Source: Artemisia argyi (Eukaryota; Streptophyta; Magnoliopsida; Asterales; Asteraceae). Taken from it: DNA of 64,000 nucleotides. The stretch lies in NCBI GenBank assembly GCA_030686995.1, contig CM060703.1, forward strand, positions 7,908,597-7,972,596, given 5' to 3'. Shown piece after piece: positions 22,270 to 33,843 of this stretch. Made by a program: the position numbers and the translations under genes. The notes beneath the pieces are model-generated. The model was not told the origin of the DNA, did no database searches, and worked only from the letters and a program-made list of their open reading frames with translations. Numbering within the stretch: the stretch's first letter is position 1; each line of letters starts with the position of its first letter.

Positions 22270-23499
22270 ATGGCGGATGGAATTCCATTTAGATCATTAA
22301 CTATAGAGGAACAATTAGTTTATTCGGATAGATTTGCTTCCTGTTGCTCCAATGAATTTTTAAGTGATCTTAGATATATACAAGAAGAGATGAGTGTAAA
22401 GTTTCATAGGTTTGATGAGTTATGCGCATGTGTGGCCTATATTAAACAATCATTGTTAGGATCAATTCCTTTTAGTAAGACCCTTTGGAAAAATTTTGAG
22501 GAAAGCCTCCTAACCGTGAACCATGAGTTCAATGAATTGATGGGTTTGTATGCATCACAACTTGAGGAAACAATTAAGGAGGATTTAGCCGAACATGATC
22601 ATATTGAGCAAAAAGATGAATCCTTTAGGCAAATTGAACATTGTAATCAAGTTATTGAGGAAGGTTCTTATGAATCAGACTTAGAACTTGAAATGGCTAG
22701 AGAAGGATTTGAGATACTTAGCAACATGTTTAGGTTAGATTCTACTAAAACACGTGATGAGGATATAGGTGATGTTGAGAAAAGGAAGGATGAGGTAAAT
22801 AACACAAACCTACAAAGTACCCCACAACTCCCACCATCACTTGAGGAATACACACCACCCGTGACTTACCCGGAAGAAGTAGAAGAGACTATAGGAGCCC
22901 CAATAGAGGTAGAACCCTTGTACCAAACACCACTAGAGGATATAGGTTTGAATACTTGTAGTGATAACCTTACTCTTAGTTCTAGGGAATTACCTAGTGT
23001 TGATGAACCGGGACCTCAATCTTCACACAACTTTCCATCCTTAGATATACATCTAGGAGACAAAAGAGGAGCCGACCCACCCATCAACCCATGTAGTCCG
23101 GGTAGTCTTAGGATAAAGGTAGTGGACTCTAAGCCTTGTAGAGAGGAAGCCAATATAGGAGTGGAACATAACCTTACATGCTTACATCACCCATTCATGA
23201 TTGATCACAAAACACATTTTGGGTTTAAACCGGGTTTATTAGGTCAAGATGGATTCCTAACTAGGAGTCTCTCGAAATTGATAGAAGATGATCCCTTTCT
23301 AAGAGAAAATCTTAATTCACCCACTAACCCAATTGAATTAGGTAAGACTATGATGATAGGATCCCGTATCTTTGAGCATACAATTCATCCACCACTCTTT
23401 CCTCACGAGGCATATTTACACCCTAAGGGTGTGTATCGCTACTTTCACCCGCACTTAATCCTAAGTGTAGGGAAAACCTCACCTTTATCCGTGAAATAA
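22270..23499 (+). CDS. Unknown acidic protein of element B (409 aa)
   Basis: The function is not recognised. The start MADGIPFRSLTIEEQL is chosen at the first ATG, in the place where gag starts in element A; the upstream extension of the frame lacks an ATG. Residues ~1-160 look helical and acidic (IQEEMSVKFHRFDELC, NHEFNELMGLYASQLEETI). Residues ~170-300 are Pro/Glu-rich and probably disordered. The last ~100 residues are better ordered, with HHPFMIDHKTHFGFKPGLL, a DDPFLRENL segment and an aromatic end (HPKGVYRYFHPHLILSVG). No zinc knuckle, no protease D-(T/S/L)-G and no polymerase motif is seen. The frame is open throughout although the LTRs differ by about 1.4 %. It could be a captured host sequence, a replacement structural protein or a lineage-specific extra ORF. 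Confidence 0.7.
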   Translation: MADGIPFRSLTIEEQLVYSDRFASCCSNEFLSDLRYIQEEMSVKFHRFDELCACVAYIKQSLLGSIPFSKTLWKNFEESLLTVNHEFNELMGLYASQLEETIKEDLAEHDHIEQKDESFRQIEHCNQVIEEGSYESDLELEMAREGFEILSNMFRLDSTKTRDEDIGDVEKRKDEVNNTNLQSTPQLPPSLEEYTPPVTYPEEVEETIGAPIEVEPLYQTPLEDIGLNTCSDNLTLSSRELPSVDEPGPQSSHNFPSLDIHLGDKRGADPPINPCSPGSLRIKVVDSKPCREEANIGVEHNLTCLHHPFMIDHKTHFGFKPGLLGQDGFLTRSLSKLIEDDPFLRENLNSPTNPIELGKTMMIGSRIFEHTIHPPLFPHEAYLHPKGVYRYFHPHLILSVGKTSPLSVK

Positions 23500-25348
23500 G
23501 GGTAGAGTCAGGCTCGTGACTCGAACAAAAAACAAGCGCTTATTGGGAGGCAACCCAAGCTTTATTTATTTATTTGTTTGTTTGTTTATGTGTTTGTTAT
23601 TTGCTTCCGTATGCATGTTTAATTTTTATTGTTGGTTGATCATGTTTCGCAATTAAAATGTGAAAATACTTTACTTTGTTGTTTTGGCCTAGTCTTAACT
23701 CCACCTAAAAGTATTTTTGCAAAAGATAAGTGTAAGGGGAAACCCCAAATATGTTTTTAAGAAACAAACCGATCATGATTCTCCACAATAATAAATGAAC
23801 ATGTATATTCGTATTTGTTAGAGTCAAATGCTTGTATTGAGTCATAATGAAGTTTTGCAGGATTTTCCAGGAAGTAAGACCAAGTTTTTCCAGAAATTTT
23901 CCGGAAACTTAACATAAGAATTTCTGCAGGTCCATTCTGACGGCGTCAGAGTTTTACTCTTGACGGCGTCAGGAGTTAAAAATCTGGAAATTTTACCGGA
24001 TTTGTTTTTCTAACGGAGTCTTATGGTTTTTGTGAATTATTAAGTTTTATAATCTCCAGGAAATCTGCAAACTTCATTCCACAAGCATTATATCTTACTT
24101 TGTTTTCTAGGATTTAGTAACTTATATAGGATCCCGCCGATTTTACGCGAGGTTGTCTTGTCTGTTTTCTCAGGATTTACAGGTTATGTTCGACAAGGAG
24201 ATGATTTATATTCTGGAAGGGAAGCTTTGATTGTTCGTTTTCTTGGAGGAAGATCTAACCTGGCCAACCTATAATCCATACCGAGCGAATCAGGGGAGTA
24301 TTTGATTTCATTCTCTTTACTTTTTCACTTTTACATTCTTTACTTGAACATTGGGGACAATGTTCATCTTAAGTGTAAGGGGAGGGTAAAAAGATGATAC
24401 CTTACATATGCACCTTCGCTTGAGTTTGTTTTGTTTGATAGTAGATGTGTAATAAAACTATGAGAAATACTTGTTAGTGTAATTTTAGCGCCAAATTTAA
24501 ATTTTTTTTACAACATTTAGGAGTGAAACGTTAGCCATAGCAAGCGTCTCATGGATAGGAGATTGTATGACTAGCACATAACCGTATATTCAGAAAAATT
24601 TTCCACCCAAAAATGTGAGGTTCGCCTTTAGATTTGATAGGAAAAGCATTCATTATTAGTGCTTATGAGTGTACCGGTAGCATTTAGATTCTAGAACTTG
24701 CGTTAGTGATGCATCCCGAGACCGCTAGTGAGACTACATTCATGTGGTAGGATTTACTACATGATAAGAGGCATTAGGATCACCCTTGTGTTAAACCCGT
24801 ATTATAATTACTTGACTATTTAAGTCATACTACTTGGCTAGTTAAGTCAACTAATTTTCCCCACACCCCTAGCGTTGTACTTATTTTTAGTACACGATAC
24901 CCCTAGTACACCCCTCCGAGCCTATCTTTTCGTTTCTAACTTTAAGCATCTTACTTAAAGGAAGAATTTGTTACACCCCACTTAAATGTACACCCAAATC
25001 GCCTTAGCCTTCCGTGTATGCGCTCATTTTTAGTGCATTATTGTTATTTCTTAAACCCTAAGTTAACTTTCTAATTGATTACATGGTTGCTAAGTCGAGT
25101 CATATCCTTGTACATATTGTTTTGGGACGATTGGGACTCATGGGTAAGTACTTATTTTATGGAGTAATGGGGAAGAACATCATTTATTACCCCCATATGT
25201 ACGTTAATCTTAAAAGTGCTCCAAGTGTTTTGATTTTCTTAATTCGAGTCATTAGATTAGTTTATTGTAAAGTATGTAAAGATTCAAGTGTAAGGGGAAC
25301 TCTCATCCCCTATGATGTATTATTTTGGATGGTAGGGTAAGAGTGTAT

Positions 25349-25402
<54 letters not shown>

Positions 25403-26001
25403 GAAAAATCAAGAAAAAGAAAAAAAATAGAAAAAGGAAAAAGAGAAAAAACATACGGACTACCATCCCTTTTTATTCTATGTTCATTTTATATTTTTGT
25501 TATTTTTCGTTTATTAGCTTAAGTCGAGTCTAGTCTTGGCTTAGCAACGCCATATTGTACATGTAATTAACCAAAATTGTTAACTCGCCACCAGTAAAAC
25601 TTCCTTTATCCAACAAAACCATGTAATTCATATCCCTATACCTAATGTTACAACCCTTTAAAAGACATCTTTGATAGTTTATCCTAGGTGCTTACACCAT
25701 GTGGTGGAGGTTTGATCCTTTCCCAAGCCTATGGTAATCTATTTTGCTATGACAGGTAGTGAGAGATATCTTCCATTTCCATAATGTTATATTACTTTAT
25801 TACACCCGAGAGATGTGAGTATCTAAACACTATTTGTGAGGTGCTAGTGTATGACCTCCGTGCTTGTCTATTGGTCTTTAGTGGAACGATTATTTGTTGT
25901 AATTACTTTTATATTAGTGTTAAATGACCCCTAACTTGTCTTTTGAGTAGAATAAAAGCGCATTTGCTTGAGGACAAGCAAATCTCAAGTGTAAGGGTAT
26001 A
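23500..26001 (+). other. Element B 3' non-coding region
   Basis: Collinear with 14502-17008 of element A. It carries GCGCTTnTTGGGAGGCAACC at 23536-23557, paired TGACGGCGTCA sites at 23938 and 23961, the GTAAGGGGAGGG purine tract near 24376 and an A50 tract at 25351-25400. It ends CAAGTGTAAGGGTATA directly before the 3' LTR. Lysine-only frames over the A tract are not genes. Confidence 0.78.
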
Positions 26002-27386
26002 TGATGAGGCGAAAAATGATCCGTTTTTAGGGGGTCATTTAAGCCCGAATCCGAATTTATTTGATCAAATATTGCCCTAAATCGTTCCTTTTGTGATTTT
26101 AGGTACTTGGAGAGTGAATTCTGGAAAAGATGCCATTTTGGACGTTTTTGGAGCATAAAAGTGAAGAAAACGGCAAAGTCTCAATTTTCCATGCTGGGAA
26201 CAGTACATGAAGGCGTCAAGAGTTCTTCCTGACGGCGTCAAACCTCAATAATAAAAATCCGTAGTTGATGACGGCGTCACACACAGGGCGTCAAGAGTAA
26301 TTTGTGTGACGGCCTAGGCCTTGACGGCGTCAGAAGTAGATCAAGGCCGTCCGAGGAAGTATTTGGCGGCAAGATGACGGCGTCACACATTTGTTCTTGA
26401 CGCCGTCATCCCCATTTTCCTATATATAGTTTTCTAGTTTTTCACATAAAAGAGAGAAGTTTTGGGAGAAACCCTAAAGACGATTTTGGTGCAACTTTTA
26501 CAGGTTTTTCAAGGGTTCCAAACCCTTGATACCTTGCATTGTAATTGAGATAAGTGTTCTTCTAATTCAATCAATATGTCTATGTGTTGGTTGTCTATAT
26601 CATGTTCTTGTCTTAATTCTATCATGCTAGGCTAGATCTCTTTTGTGTTTGCTTAGATCTAATGAAACCTAGATATTGATTATGTGTTGATTACTTGTTT
26701 ATTCTTGTCTTGGATGAATGGTTTATATGTTAGGCTTAAGAAAACTGGCAGATCTCCTAATGGTAACATGCTTGAACGTCTTAAGAAACATGAACCGAGG
26801 CGTACTAGGTCTTTATTGGTTGTATTTAATGCATGAGCCACTGTTTACAATCCCTATAGTTGTGCTGGGCATGGTGTAGGAGGAGATAAGAGCTCATAGA
26901 ATTGGGGAGTTATGTATGCCACCCCATGAATGGTATTAAGGAATACGATCCGTCATCCATGCAATTATAACAAGTAATTAACGTGTAAAAGATATTTAGG
27001 GAGTAGTGAAATCTACATAAACACATTTTCTCCAAATACTGCTCACAACCTTAGTATAAATTAGTTTATTTTCATTTTTTGTATTTTATTTTGATTGCAT
27101 CTTAGTATTGGGTTAGTTGAATAGCAACTAATTCCGCCCACTCTTCCAAAACCCGAGATTTTACTTGCTTTCATAAAAAATATAAAAGCACAAAAAGAAT
27201 CATCCTTCACCTTTAGACCTAGTTAGATTAATTTCAATTCTAACGACACTATTCCTGGCTGAACGATCAATCCCCCGGTACTTGTCACTATACTATACTA
27301 CAACGATCAGGTACACTGCCTGGTGGGGGTTGTAAGCTTCTCAAGATCCCTTGATAGGTAAAGCCTGTTGCGATTCCCACGCATCA
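26002..27386 (+). repeat. 3' LTR of element B
   Basis: 1385 bp, followed by the ACGTG duplication at 27387-27391. It keeps more exact TGACGGCGTCA sites than the 5' copy. Confidence 0.93.
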
Positions 27387-27390
27387 ACGT

Positions 27391-28407
27391 GTGGATACAT
27401 TAGTTAAAGAAAATGAGCTTTTAAAAGGTCAAATTCAAGAAAAGGTGTTTGCACATGCTGCATTACAAAACAAATTAAGAAGACTGACTGGCCAGAGTGT
27501 GGATACTAAGTTTGCAAAACCATCAATCTTGGGGAAACAACCTTCTCAAATAAACAGAAAACAATCAGTGGTTCGACAACCAACTGCATTTAAATCTGAA
27601 CGACCTAAATTTTCAAAACCTCGGTTTGCCTCCCAAGTTGTTGAGAATAACAATTTGACAAAACCAGTCACTCCACATTCTTGGCCTAAGGAAAATGCAT
27701 CTGTGTCAGCTAAATCTCAACACGTGATTATACCTGGCTCATCTAGGATCAGTTCGAAAACAGTGTCTAAAACGAGCATTAAAAGTAAAGAGTTTTATGG
27801 CAAATATGACATGTACAAGAACTATGATCTAGAAAAGGCTAGGAAAAAGGCACTACTTCAAAAGGATGGAATTCTAGGTTCAAAACCTCATGTGATGCCT
27901 TCCACTGTAGTACAGAACACTGCTTGTAGTACCACACCAAAGCCTAAGAGTAATCAACAAACTAATAGGAATTGGATAGCTTCTAAGAGTAGTTGCGTAA
28001 ATAATCATGTTGTTTGTGCTTTAAAATATCTTCAAAAGGGAAATTCACTTGAAAAGGCTCAATCGACTAAGACAAACAAACCCGTTGAACCAAAAGTCAT
28101 AAGTCAGAAACCTAAGAAGTGGATCAACATAGGACGTAGGTTTTCTCAAAGAAGTGATGCTCCCACAATTCATTCAACTGCATCTAAAAGGAAAACTTCT
28201 CCTAGATCTAACACTAGGTGGGTACCCACGGGTAGAATTTTCAAATCAATTGGTCTTAGGTGGATTCCTACAGGAAAGATTTTAGACATTTGCACCAAAA
28301 CTAATGTGATCTCCACAACATCTACGTCTGAGACAAGAATGAAAACCATCGGTATTGTGTGTTCGAGTGTCAAGAAGATAATTGACACTACATCTTTATG
28401 CTTCTAA
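27391..28407 (+). pseudogene. gag: gag of element C, second part
   Basis: It continues the gag frame after the B insertion: VDTLVKENELLKGQIQEKVF, then a FAKPSILGKQPSQINRKQSV block and a basic low-complexity region. Near the end is a duplicated motif, RWVPTGRIFKSIGLRWIPTG. The same doubled WxPTGxIF motif occurs in Asteraceae copia gag proteins. It has no own start codon and depends on the upstream part. The frame is open for 338 codons and ends LCF-stop; no zinc knuckle is visible, so the usual C-terminal part of gag and the protease were lost. Confidence 0.85.
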
Positions 28408-28490
28408 CATCTGGAACCCATTTACTCTTGGGAATCCTTGTTCTCTGTTTTCTTGTCTCTTCTTTCTTTCTTTGCAGATTCTTCAACACA

Positions 28491-28760
28491 ATGGCTTCGG
28501 AATAATTCAGTTTCGGACCCGCACTTCAGCAATGGTTTCTGAGCACAACAGCTTAGGTCCCGCATCCAACCGTTTAAAAGCACATCAACAATGGCTTCTG
28601 AGTACAACAGCTTAGGACCCGTAATCAACCGTTTAAAGCACTTCAGCTATGGCTTCTGAGCACAACAGCTTAGGACCCGCAGCCAACCGTTTTAAAAGCA
28701 CTTCAGCAATGGCTTCTGAGCACAACAGCTTAGGACCTGCATCCAATCGTCTATACATTC
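28491..28760 (+). repeat. ~59-bp tandem repeat encoding MASEHNSLGPA
   Basis: Copies begin ATGGCTTCTGAGCACAACAG at 28532, 28591, 28649 and 28709, with a partial one at 28491. In one frame two units read MASEHNSLGPA with an intervening NRFK-type linker. A MASEH start occurs as the beginning of a linker segment in related copia polyproteins, so a short coding piece seems to have been locally amplified. Confidence 0.75.
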
Positions 28761-29164
28761 CGGATTCTTCGGCAGAACCATTGTCACTCTCTCGCAAGGA
28801 ATTGGAAACCCTGTTTGCTCAACTGTTTGATGATTGATTTGAAAACCGTCCTCAAGAAGTCTCACCAATTTCCGCTGCACACCCTGAGAATATTCAACAA
28901 CCACTGTTGAGAAAGACGGTCCTCCAAGTGAATCTCCAACAACAGCAAGGCAAACTGCTTCCAACTCCAGACAATTAGCTGAAGATCCATAACAACAATC
29001 AGTACCACAACTTGCAGATTATGATGGAAATACTTTCTTCAATCCATTTGCACCGACTCCAACCGTTCTTGATATAATAGAGTCGTCTTCTCGCAATTTG
29101 GATCCGTCTAATATGCATACATTCTAACAACATCACCCTTCGACACATCATTGGAATTATATGG

Positions 29165-29636
29165 ATTTGGAAAATAAGCTGGACGCAGAAGGCACAGTGA
29201 TTCGCAACAAATCTTGTTTAGTTACAAAGGGATACAGTCAATGAAGCAGGATTGTACATCACTGTCATCAACAAAAGCTTAGTATGTAGCCATGTCTGCT
29301 TTCTGTGCTCAAATCATTTGGATGAGAACTTAGCTCACGGACTACGGCTATGTATTTCACTAGATCTCAATGTACTGCGATTCAAAGTGTGCTATTGCTA
29401 TCTCGTGCAACACCTTTCATCATTCCAAGGCCATACAAATTTCTCTCCACTACCATTTCATAAAGGAGCATGTTGAGAAGGGTACAATTGAATTAGAGTT
29501 TGTGGTAACTGAATACCAATTGGCGGACTTGTTTACAAAGGCATTACCTCCATCAAGGTTTGTTGATTTAGTTCACCATATTGGTATGCGGTGTTTGACT
29601 CCATATGATTTGCAAAACTTTCTTAAAAACTAAGAG
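29165..29636 (+). pseudogene. pol: RT start and RNase H end of element C pol
   Basis: 29165-29240 reads DLENKLDAEGTVIRNKSCLV then TKGYSQ and a stop, resembling the N-terminal part of copia reverse transcriptase. From about 29265 the frame reads STKA-stop-YVAMSAFCAQIIWMRT, then (29369) YCDSKCAIAISCN, HYHFIKEHVEKG, and YQLADLFTKALP up to the stop at 29631-29633. These are the copia RNase H motifs, with the catalytic-type Asp in YCDSK. The RT catalytic domain (YVDD) is absent: a deletion joins RT start to RNase H end near 29241-29264. At least three stops interrupt it. Confidence 0.85.
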
Positions 29637-30098
29637 AGTCAAACATCAAACTCTTTTTGTAAATATTCTATCATAAAGAAAATACAAAAACTGCAAAAAG
29701 AATCTTCTTTCTCTGTGTACAAACTTCTAATCTTCAAAACTATGTTCCTACATTAAAACATATTTTGCTTTACATTGTCAAAATGGAACATGTTTTGAGG
29801 GGGAGAAAATTTTTCACAAAATCATGAAGTTTGCACACCTAATCATTATTCTTCAAGGATTAACTGTTTCTTCATCATTCGGATTAAAAACTCATTTTCA
29901 AAAGGTTCTATGATCTCTCGAATTAAAATGTGCAAAAATGTTTCACAAAATAAATGCTAATTCGAGGGGGAGAAAAGAAATTTTTCGGCAAGGATTCCAA
30001 TTTAACCATGTTTAGACTTCAAATGGAAAAGTAGTTAACCTTTAATGAGTAAAGTTCACAAAAGTCTTAAACTTAGGTAAAAGGACATTGCAAGAAAG

Positions 30099-30148
<50 letters not shown>

Positions 30149-33100
30149 TCGCATCAATGTTTTCACAAATGTTCTCAAAAGTTTCACACATAATCAGACT
30201 AACAATTTTTTATCCTCGATTTCTTTTCGATTGTGAGTTTCTAATTTCTTCATTGTTGTTATCTAATCGTTCCCTAAATGTTTCAAATATTTTCAACAGT
30301 CAAAAAGGCATAATCAGAAACTAGGGTTCAAGTAATTATCGATCGGGGCATTTTCTTTTATGTGTTTAGTCTAGTTAATTATTTCATATAGCTTTAGAGA
30401 ACACTAAAGAATGCTCGATTGGTGTGTTTGCTCGATTAGAAACAACATAGGTTTGAAATCAAGTGATCTAGGGTTTAAGATGTCGATGTCTTTGCTGCTA
30501 CTACTAGGGCGTTTGTTTGTACAATATTCTTGCATTTTGATGCTAACATGCGTGCAAAGTCTCAAATCATAACTCTAAACCATGATAATAATTGGGAAAT
30601 TTCGAGTGAAAGAATGAATTAATCTGTGATCTTATGCGTAAATTTGAGAATTCTGAGCATTCTTCAAAGATTTGGAATGAGTTTTTGATTCATCCGCATA
30701 CTTGTTTGTGCCTTATGCATTTTCTCTGTGTGCAAGTACATGTCATCCCATTGAAAGTCAAAACTTCAACAATTGTCAAAATGTTTCTCACGGAACATAC
30801 TTTGAGGGCAAAGGGTTAAATGTGTTAAAAGGCTAAAACTGGTAAAAGGATTCAAAATGGTGAGAAACAAATTTTTTTCCAAACTCTACACTCTCGTTTT
30901 ACTCCGGTAAAGCAAGTGTGAAGACCAAAGCAAAGTTGTTCTAAACTTTTCTAATTTTCAAAATCTGGAATGCTTTGGCTACGATAAAAGAATGACTCTG
31001 ATTTGGGCATCCCTAATACCGGAAGTTTTCCATTTATCACAGAAACAAATCTTCGAAAAGAACCCATGAGGTTCAACTTTAGATGGAAATCTTCTTCTTC
31101 AGATTTTAAAACTCAAAAGTGAGACTCCGGGTCTCAAACAACTTTCAACAGTAAAAGAGTTTTAACATTCAAGCATTCTTTGTTGTATAATACTTGATTG
31201 TGTTTTCTAAAACCTTGAGCAGAATCTTCTCACGAATTTTCAAAAAGTATTTCTTAAATACGAATCAATATTCTACTCAAGAAGACTATCTCTCAAATAA
31301 CTTTCATTATTTGAGGGGGAGTATTTTGTTAAAAGAGAACTAATTTTGTATTAAAACAATGGCTTGTGCACACATAACAGTGTACAACCCGCACTTGTAA
31401 TGAAAGGACCCTGAGGTACGCTTCAGTGCCTCAATCCTTATATAAGGAGCGAAGGCTTCTTACTTTTAAGTAGAGTTAATCAAACATTTTATGATTTTCA
31501 TAACTCTGCTCAAAAGACAAGTATTTCACCTCAATAAGTATTCACTTGTTGAGGGGGAGCACTTGAAAAACTCATCGTTTGAAATACAAAAGTTCTTGTT
31601 GATTTCTCCCCATAAGACTCAAAAAGCATATTTTAATCAAATGTTTCTCAAAAACAACATCTTATATGCTATTTTTGAGGGGGAGAAAAGAAAAGTGATT
31701 AAAATATGAAAGTTCAAAAGTTGCTTAAAGTCAAAATCTCATGCGAGCTAGACTCAGATTCACCCAAGAATTGACGAAACATAAAAAGTTAGTAATCTCG
31801 AAAAGACCTATCCTCGACGGGTAATAACATCAAGTTAGTTACTAGAGCTAGTTGTCACCTAAAAGCTGACAATGGAACTCTTTAACTAGCCACGTAAGTG
31901 TGTCTCGAAAAGATTTGTCTTAGTAGAAATGTACCATTTCGAAAAACTTTCTGTGGACTTGACCAGGCCGGGTAATAACTTCATGCTAGTCTAACTAGTG
32001 ATGTAAGCGTGTCTCGAATCGGTCGGGTTCACTGAAAGTCGATCAATTCAAAAAGTGCTTGTTCCTCCCGCATGTGCAAATTTACTTAAACACTTATGAG
32101 CACATGTGAAGGGGGAGCCCTTCAAATGTAAACACAAAACTCTCAAAGTGTTAAACAAAATGTTTGATAATCACAAACATTTTGAGAGATTTTCTATCAA
32201 AGGTTTCTTGGCTATTGTCGGATAATCATGGAGTTATAAGGTGATTAAGATAGGAAATTCAGTCCTATGATCCGCCAGAGCCGGAGGGATCTACCCAAGG
32301 ACATCACCAATAGTTAGAATTAGAAGTCCTTAGGTATGATACTATAAAAGGAGAAAAGAATGAAAGGGGAAAGAAGGAGTTGAAGAATTAAAAAGAAAAT
32401 TAAAGAAAAGGGTGAAAAGAAATAGCCCTCCATATGTTCAACCTTAGGGCAGACACCGGGTTCAACTCATCTGCTACTGGTTGTTACTAAGGTGACACCG
32501 GTATTGAAGATAAAGTCGTCATGGACCCAGTGACGCACTGCACTAAACCTTCTTAACCACTCAAGTTCTCTTAAAAGAGCTTGTTTCATTCTCACGGGGA
32601 ACCAGTGTAATCTATCGACTTATCTCTTAGAGATAGTTGATATTGAAGCAGGAGACCCCTCCCTAGTCTCCGTATAGGAAACCTAAGTGAGCACTTATCG
32701 AGTCTAGAGCCATGAGATACATCAAAGATCTCTTAGGAACACTTAGTATCTCTACAACTGGTGTTCTACATCAATGGGCACCAGCTGTAAATTATTGAGT
32801 CCTTCGCAGATCTTAGCAATCTGCTGAGAATGTTTATGAGAGAATTTACATAAGTATTTCTCAATGATTGAACGGAAATCCTGCCAGGGTCAACATCAAA
32901 CAGCCCTGACAGCAGGTCACTTCGGTAACTCCTCGTGGGTTACGCTTAGTGTTTGCGGTGGTTTCTTAGCGGTCTACAGTCGTGGAGTGATCCCCAGCGA
33001 CTCACCCAGTCATTGAGCTACTTAGTAGGTCTTGTAAGCTCCTTCGGGGGTATCTGATATGGGAACGGCCTTGATAAGGATTAGAAGGAGTCTTCACAAT

Positions 33101-33350
33101 ATGCTGTTGACGATCTCTAATTCTTATCTGTAAGTACCGGATGTTTTATTGCTAACTATTTACATACAGGGTTACATCATCTCCATGGCGACAGATTCCA
33201 CATGCTCATACATGCATCTTGAAGTCATCAAAAGCTCCCTCAAAGATCAAAGCAACACAAAGTTCAAAGAAAGATTCTACGCCAAAAAGAAGAATCTACA
33301 AAATATAAAGACTAAAGATCTTAAGTGAAAGAAAGGGACTACGTGCATGT
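29637..33350 (+). other. Element C 3' non-coding region with GAGGGGGAG motifs
   Basis: No ORF above 80 codons with recognisable features. GAGGGGGAG or a close form recurs at 29797, 29964, 31313, 31551, 31677 and 32109, each resembling the polypurine tract found next to the 3' LTR (49861, 50045). An A-rich run spans 30098-30145. Around 31800-32030 the phrases TGTCTCGAA and GGGTAATAAC are repeated. The region ends in the ATAAG duplication of element D. Confidence 0.6.
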
Positions 33351-33355
33351 ATAAG
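33351..33355. repeat. Target-site duplication of element D (left)
   Basis: ATAAG, repeated at 49653-49657. Only the outermost two of the three LTRs have it. Confidence 0.92.
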
Positions 33356-33676
33356 TGTCACACCCCCAGAATCGGGTCCAGCGAAAGCGTACGTGTAGCT
33401 GGGGTGTAACTCAATTGGTATTACAACACAAGTTCAAAAATGGTTTTCACTTGAATTATTTAGAATAAAGTAGCTTAATCAAAAATGTTGAGTTTACATT
33501 GTTAAAAATAGTGCGGAAGTAGGCCCTTAAAATAGTTTAAAATGGTCCCCATATGATTATCAGAGTCTTCTATGACCATGCCATGCCCTGCCAAAACCTC
33601 TAGTAGCGTGCCATTGCTTAAAACCTGAAAATACATGCTAAAACGTCAGCATAAAGCTGGTGAGTTCATAGGTTTA

Positions 33677-33843
33677 GTAAACAAGTATTTCCCGTAAACA
33701 AGTGTTTTCAGTAATCAAGTATTTTCTGTAAACAAGTATTTTCAGTAATCAAGTATTTTCCGTAAACAAGTATTTTCAGTAATCAAGTATTTTCCGTAAA
33801 CAAGTATTTTCAGTAATCAAGTATTTTCCGTAAACAAGTATTT
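33677..33843. repeat. 34-bp minisatellite inside the D LTR
   Basis: About five units of GTAAACAAGTATTTTCAGTA followed by ATCAAGTATTTTCC. The same array is at 39917-40083 and 46157-46323. Spacers are not variable, so this is not a CRISPR array. Confidence 0.85.

Larger units (their letters stand above)
20711..27386 (+). mobile_element. Element B: complete non-autonomous element of the A family with a different ORF
   Basis: It is 6676 bp, flanked by ACGTG. The two 1385-bp LTRs (20711-22095, 26002-27386) start TGATGAGGCG and end CACGCATCA. Primer site, 5' leader and the whole 3' non-coding region match element A, but the gag-protease frame is replaced by one 409-codon ORF with no similarity to gag. 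LTRs differ at about 20 sites (1.4 %, hand count), many of them C/T or G/A. It is not interrupted by any other element and its ORF is open. Confidence 0.93.

Noticed and set aside
25325..25522. Poly-Lys ORF
   Set aside because: Translation of the A50 tract; the same holds for 30088-30324 and the poly-Phe frame at 62138-62329.
33677..33843. Regular 34-bp repeats as a CRISPR array
   Set aside because: Units are contiguous without variable spacers, inside a plant LTR; it is a minisatellite.
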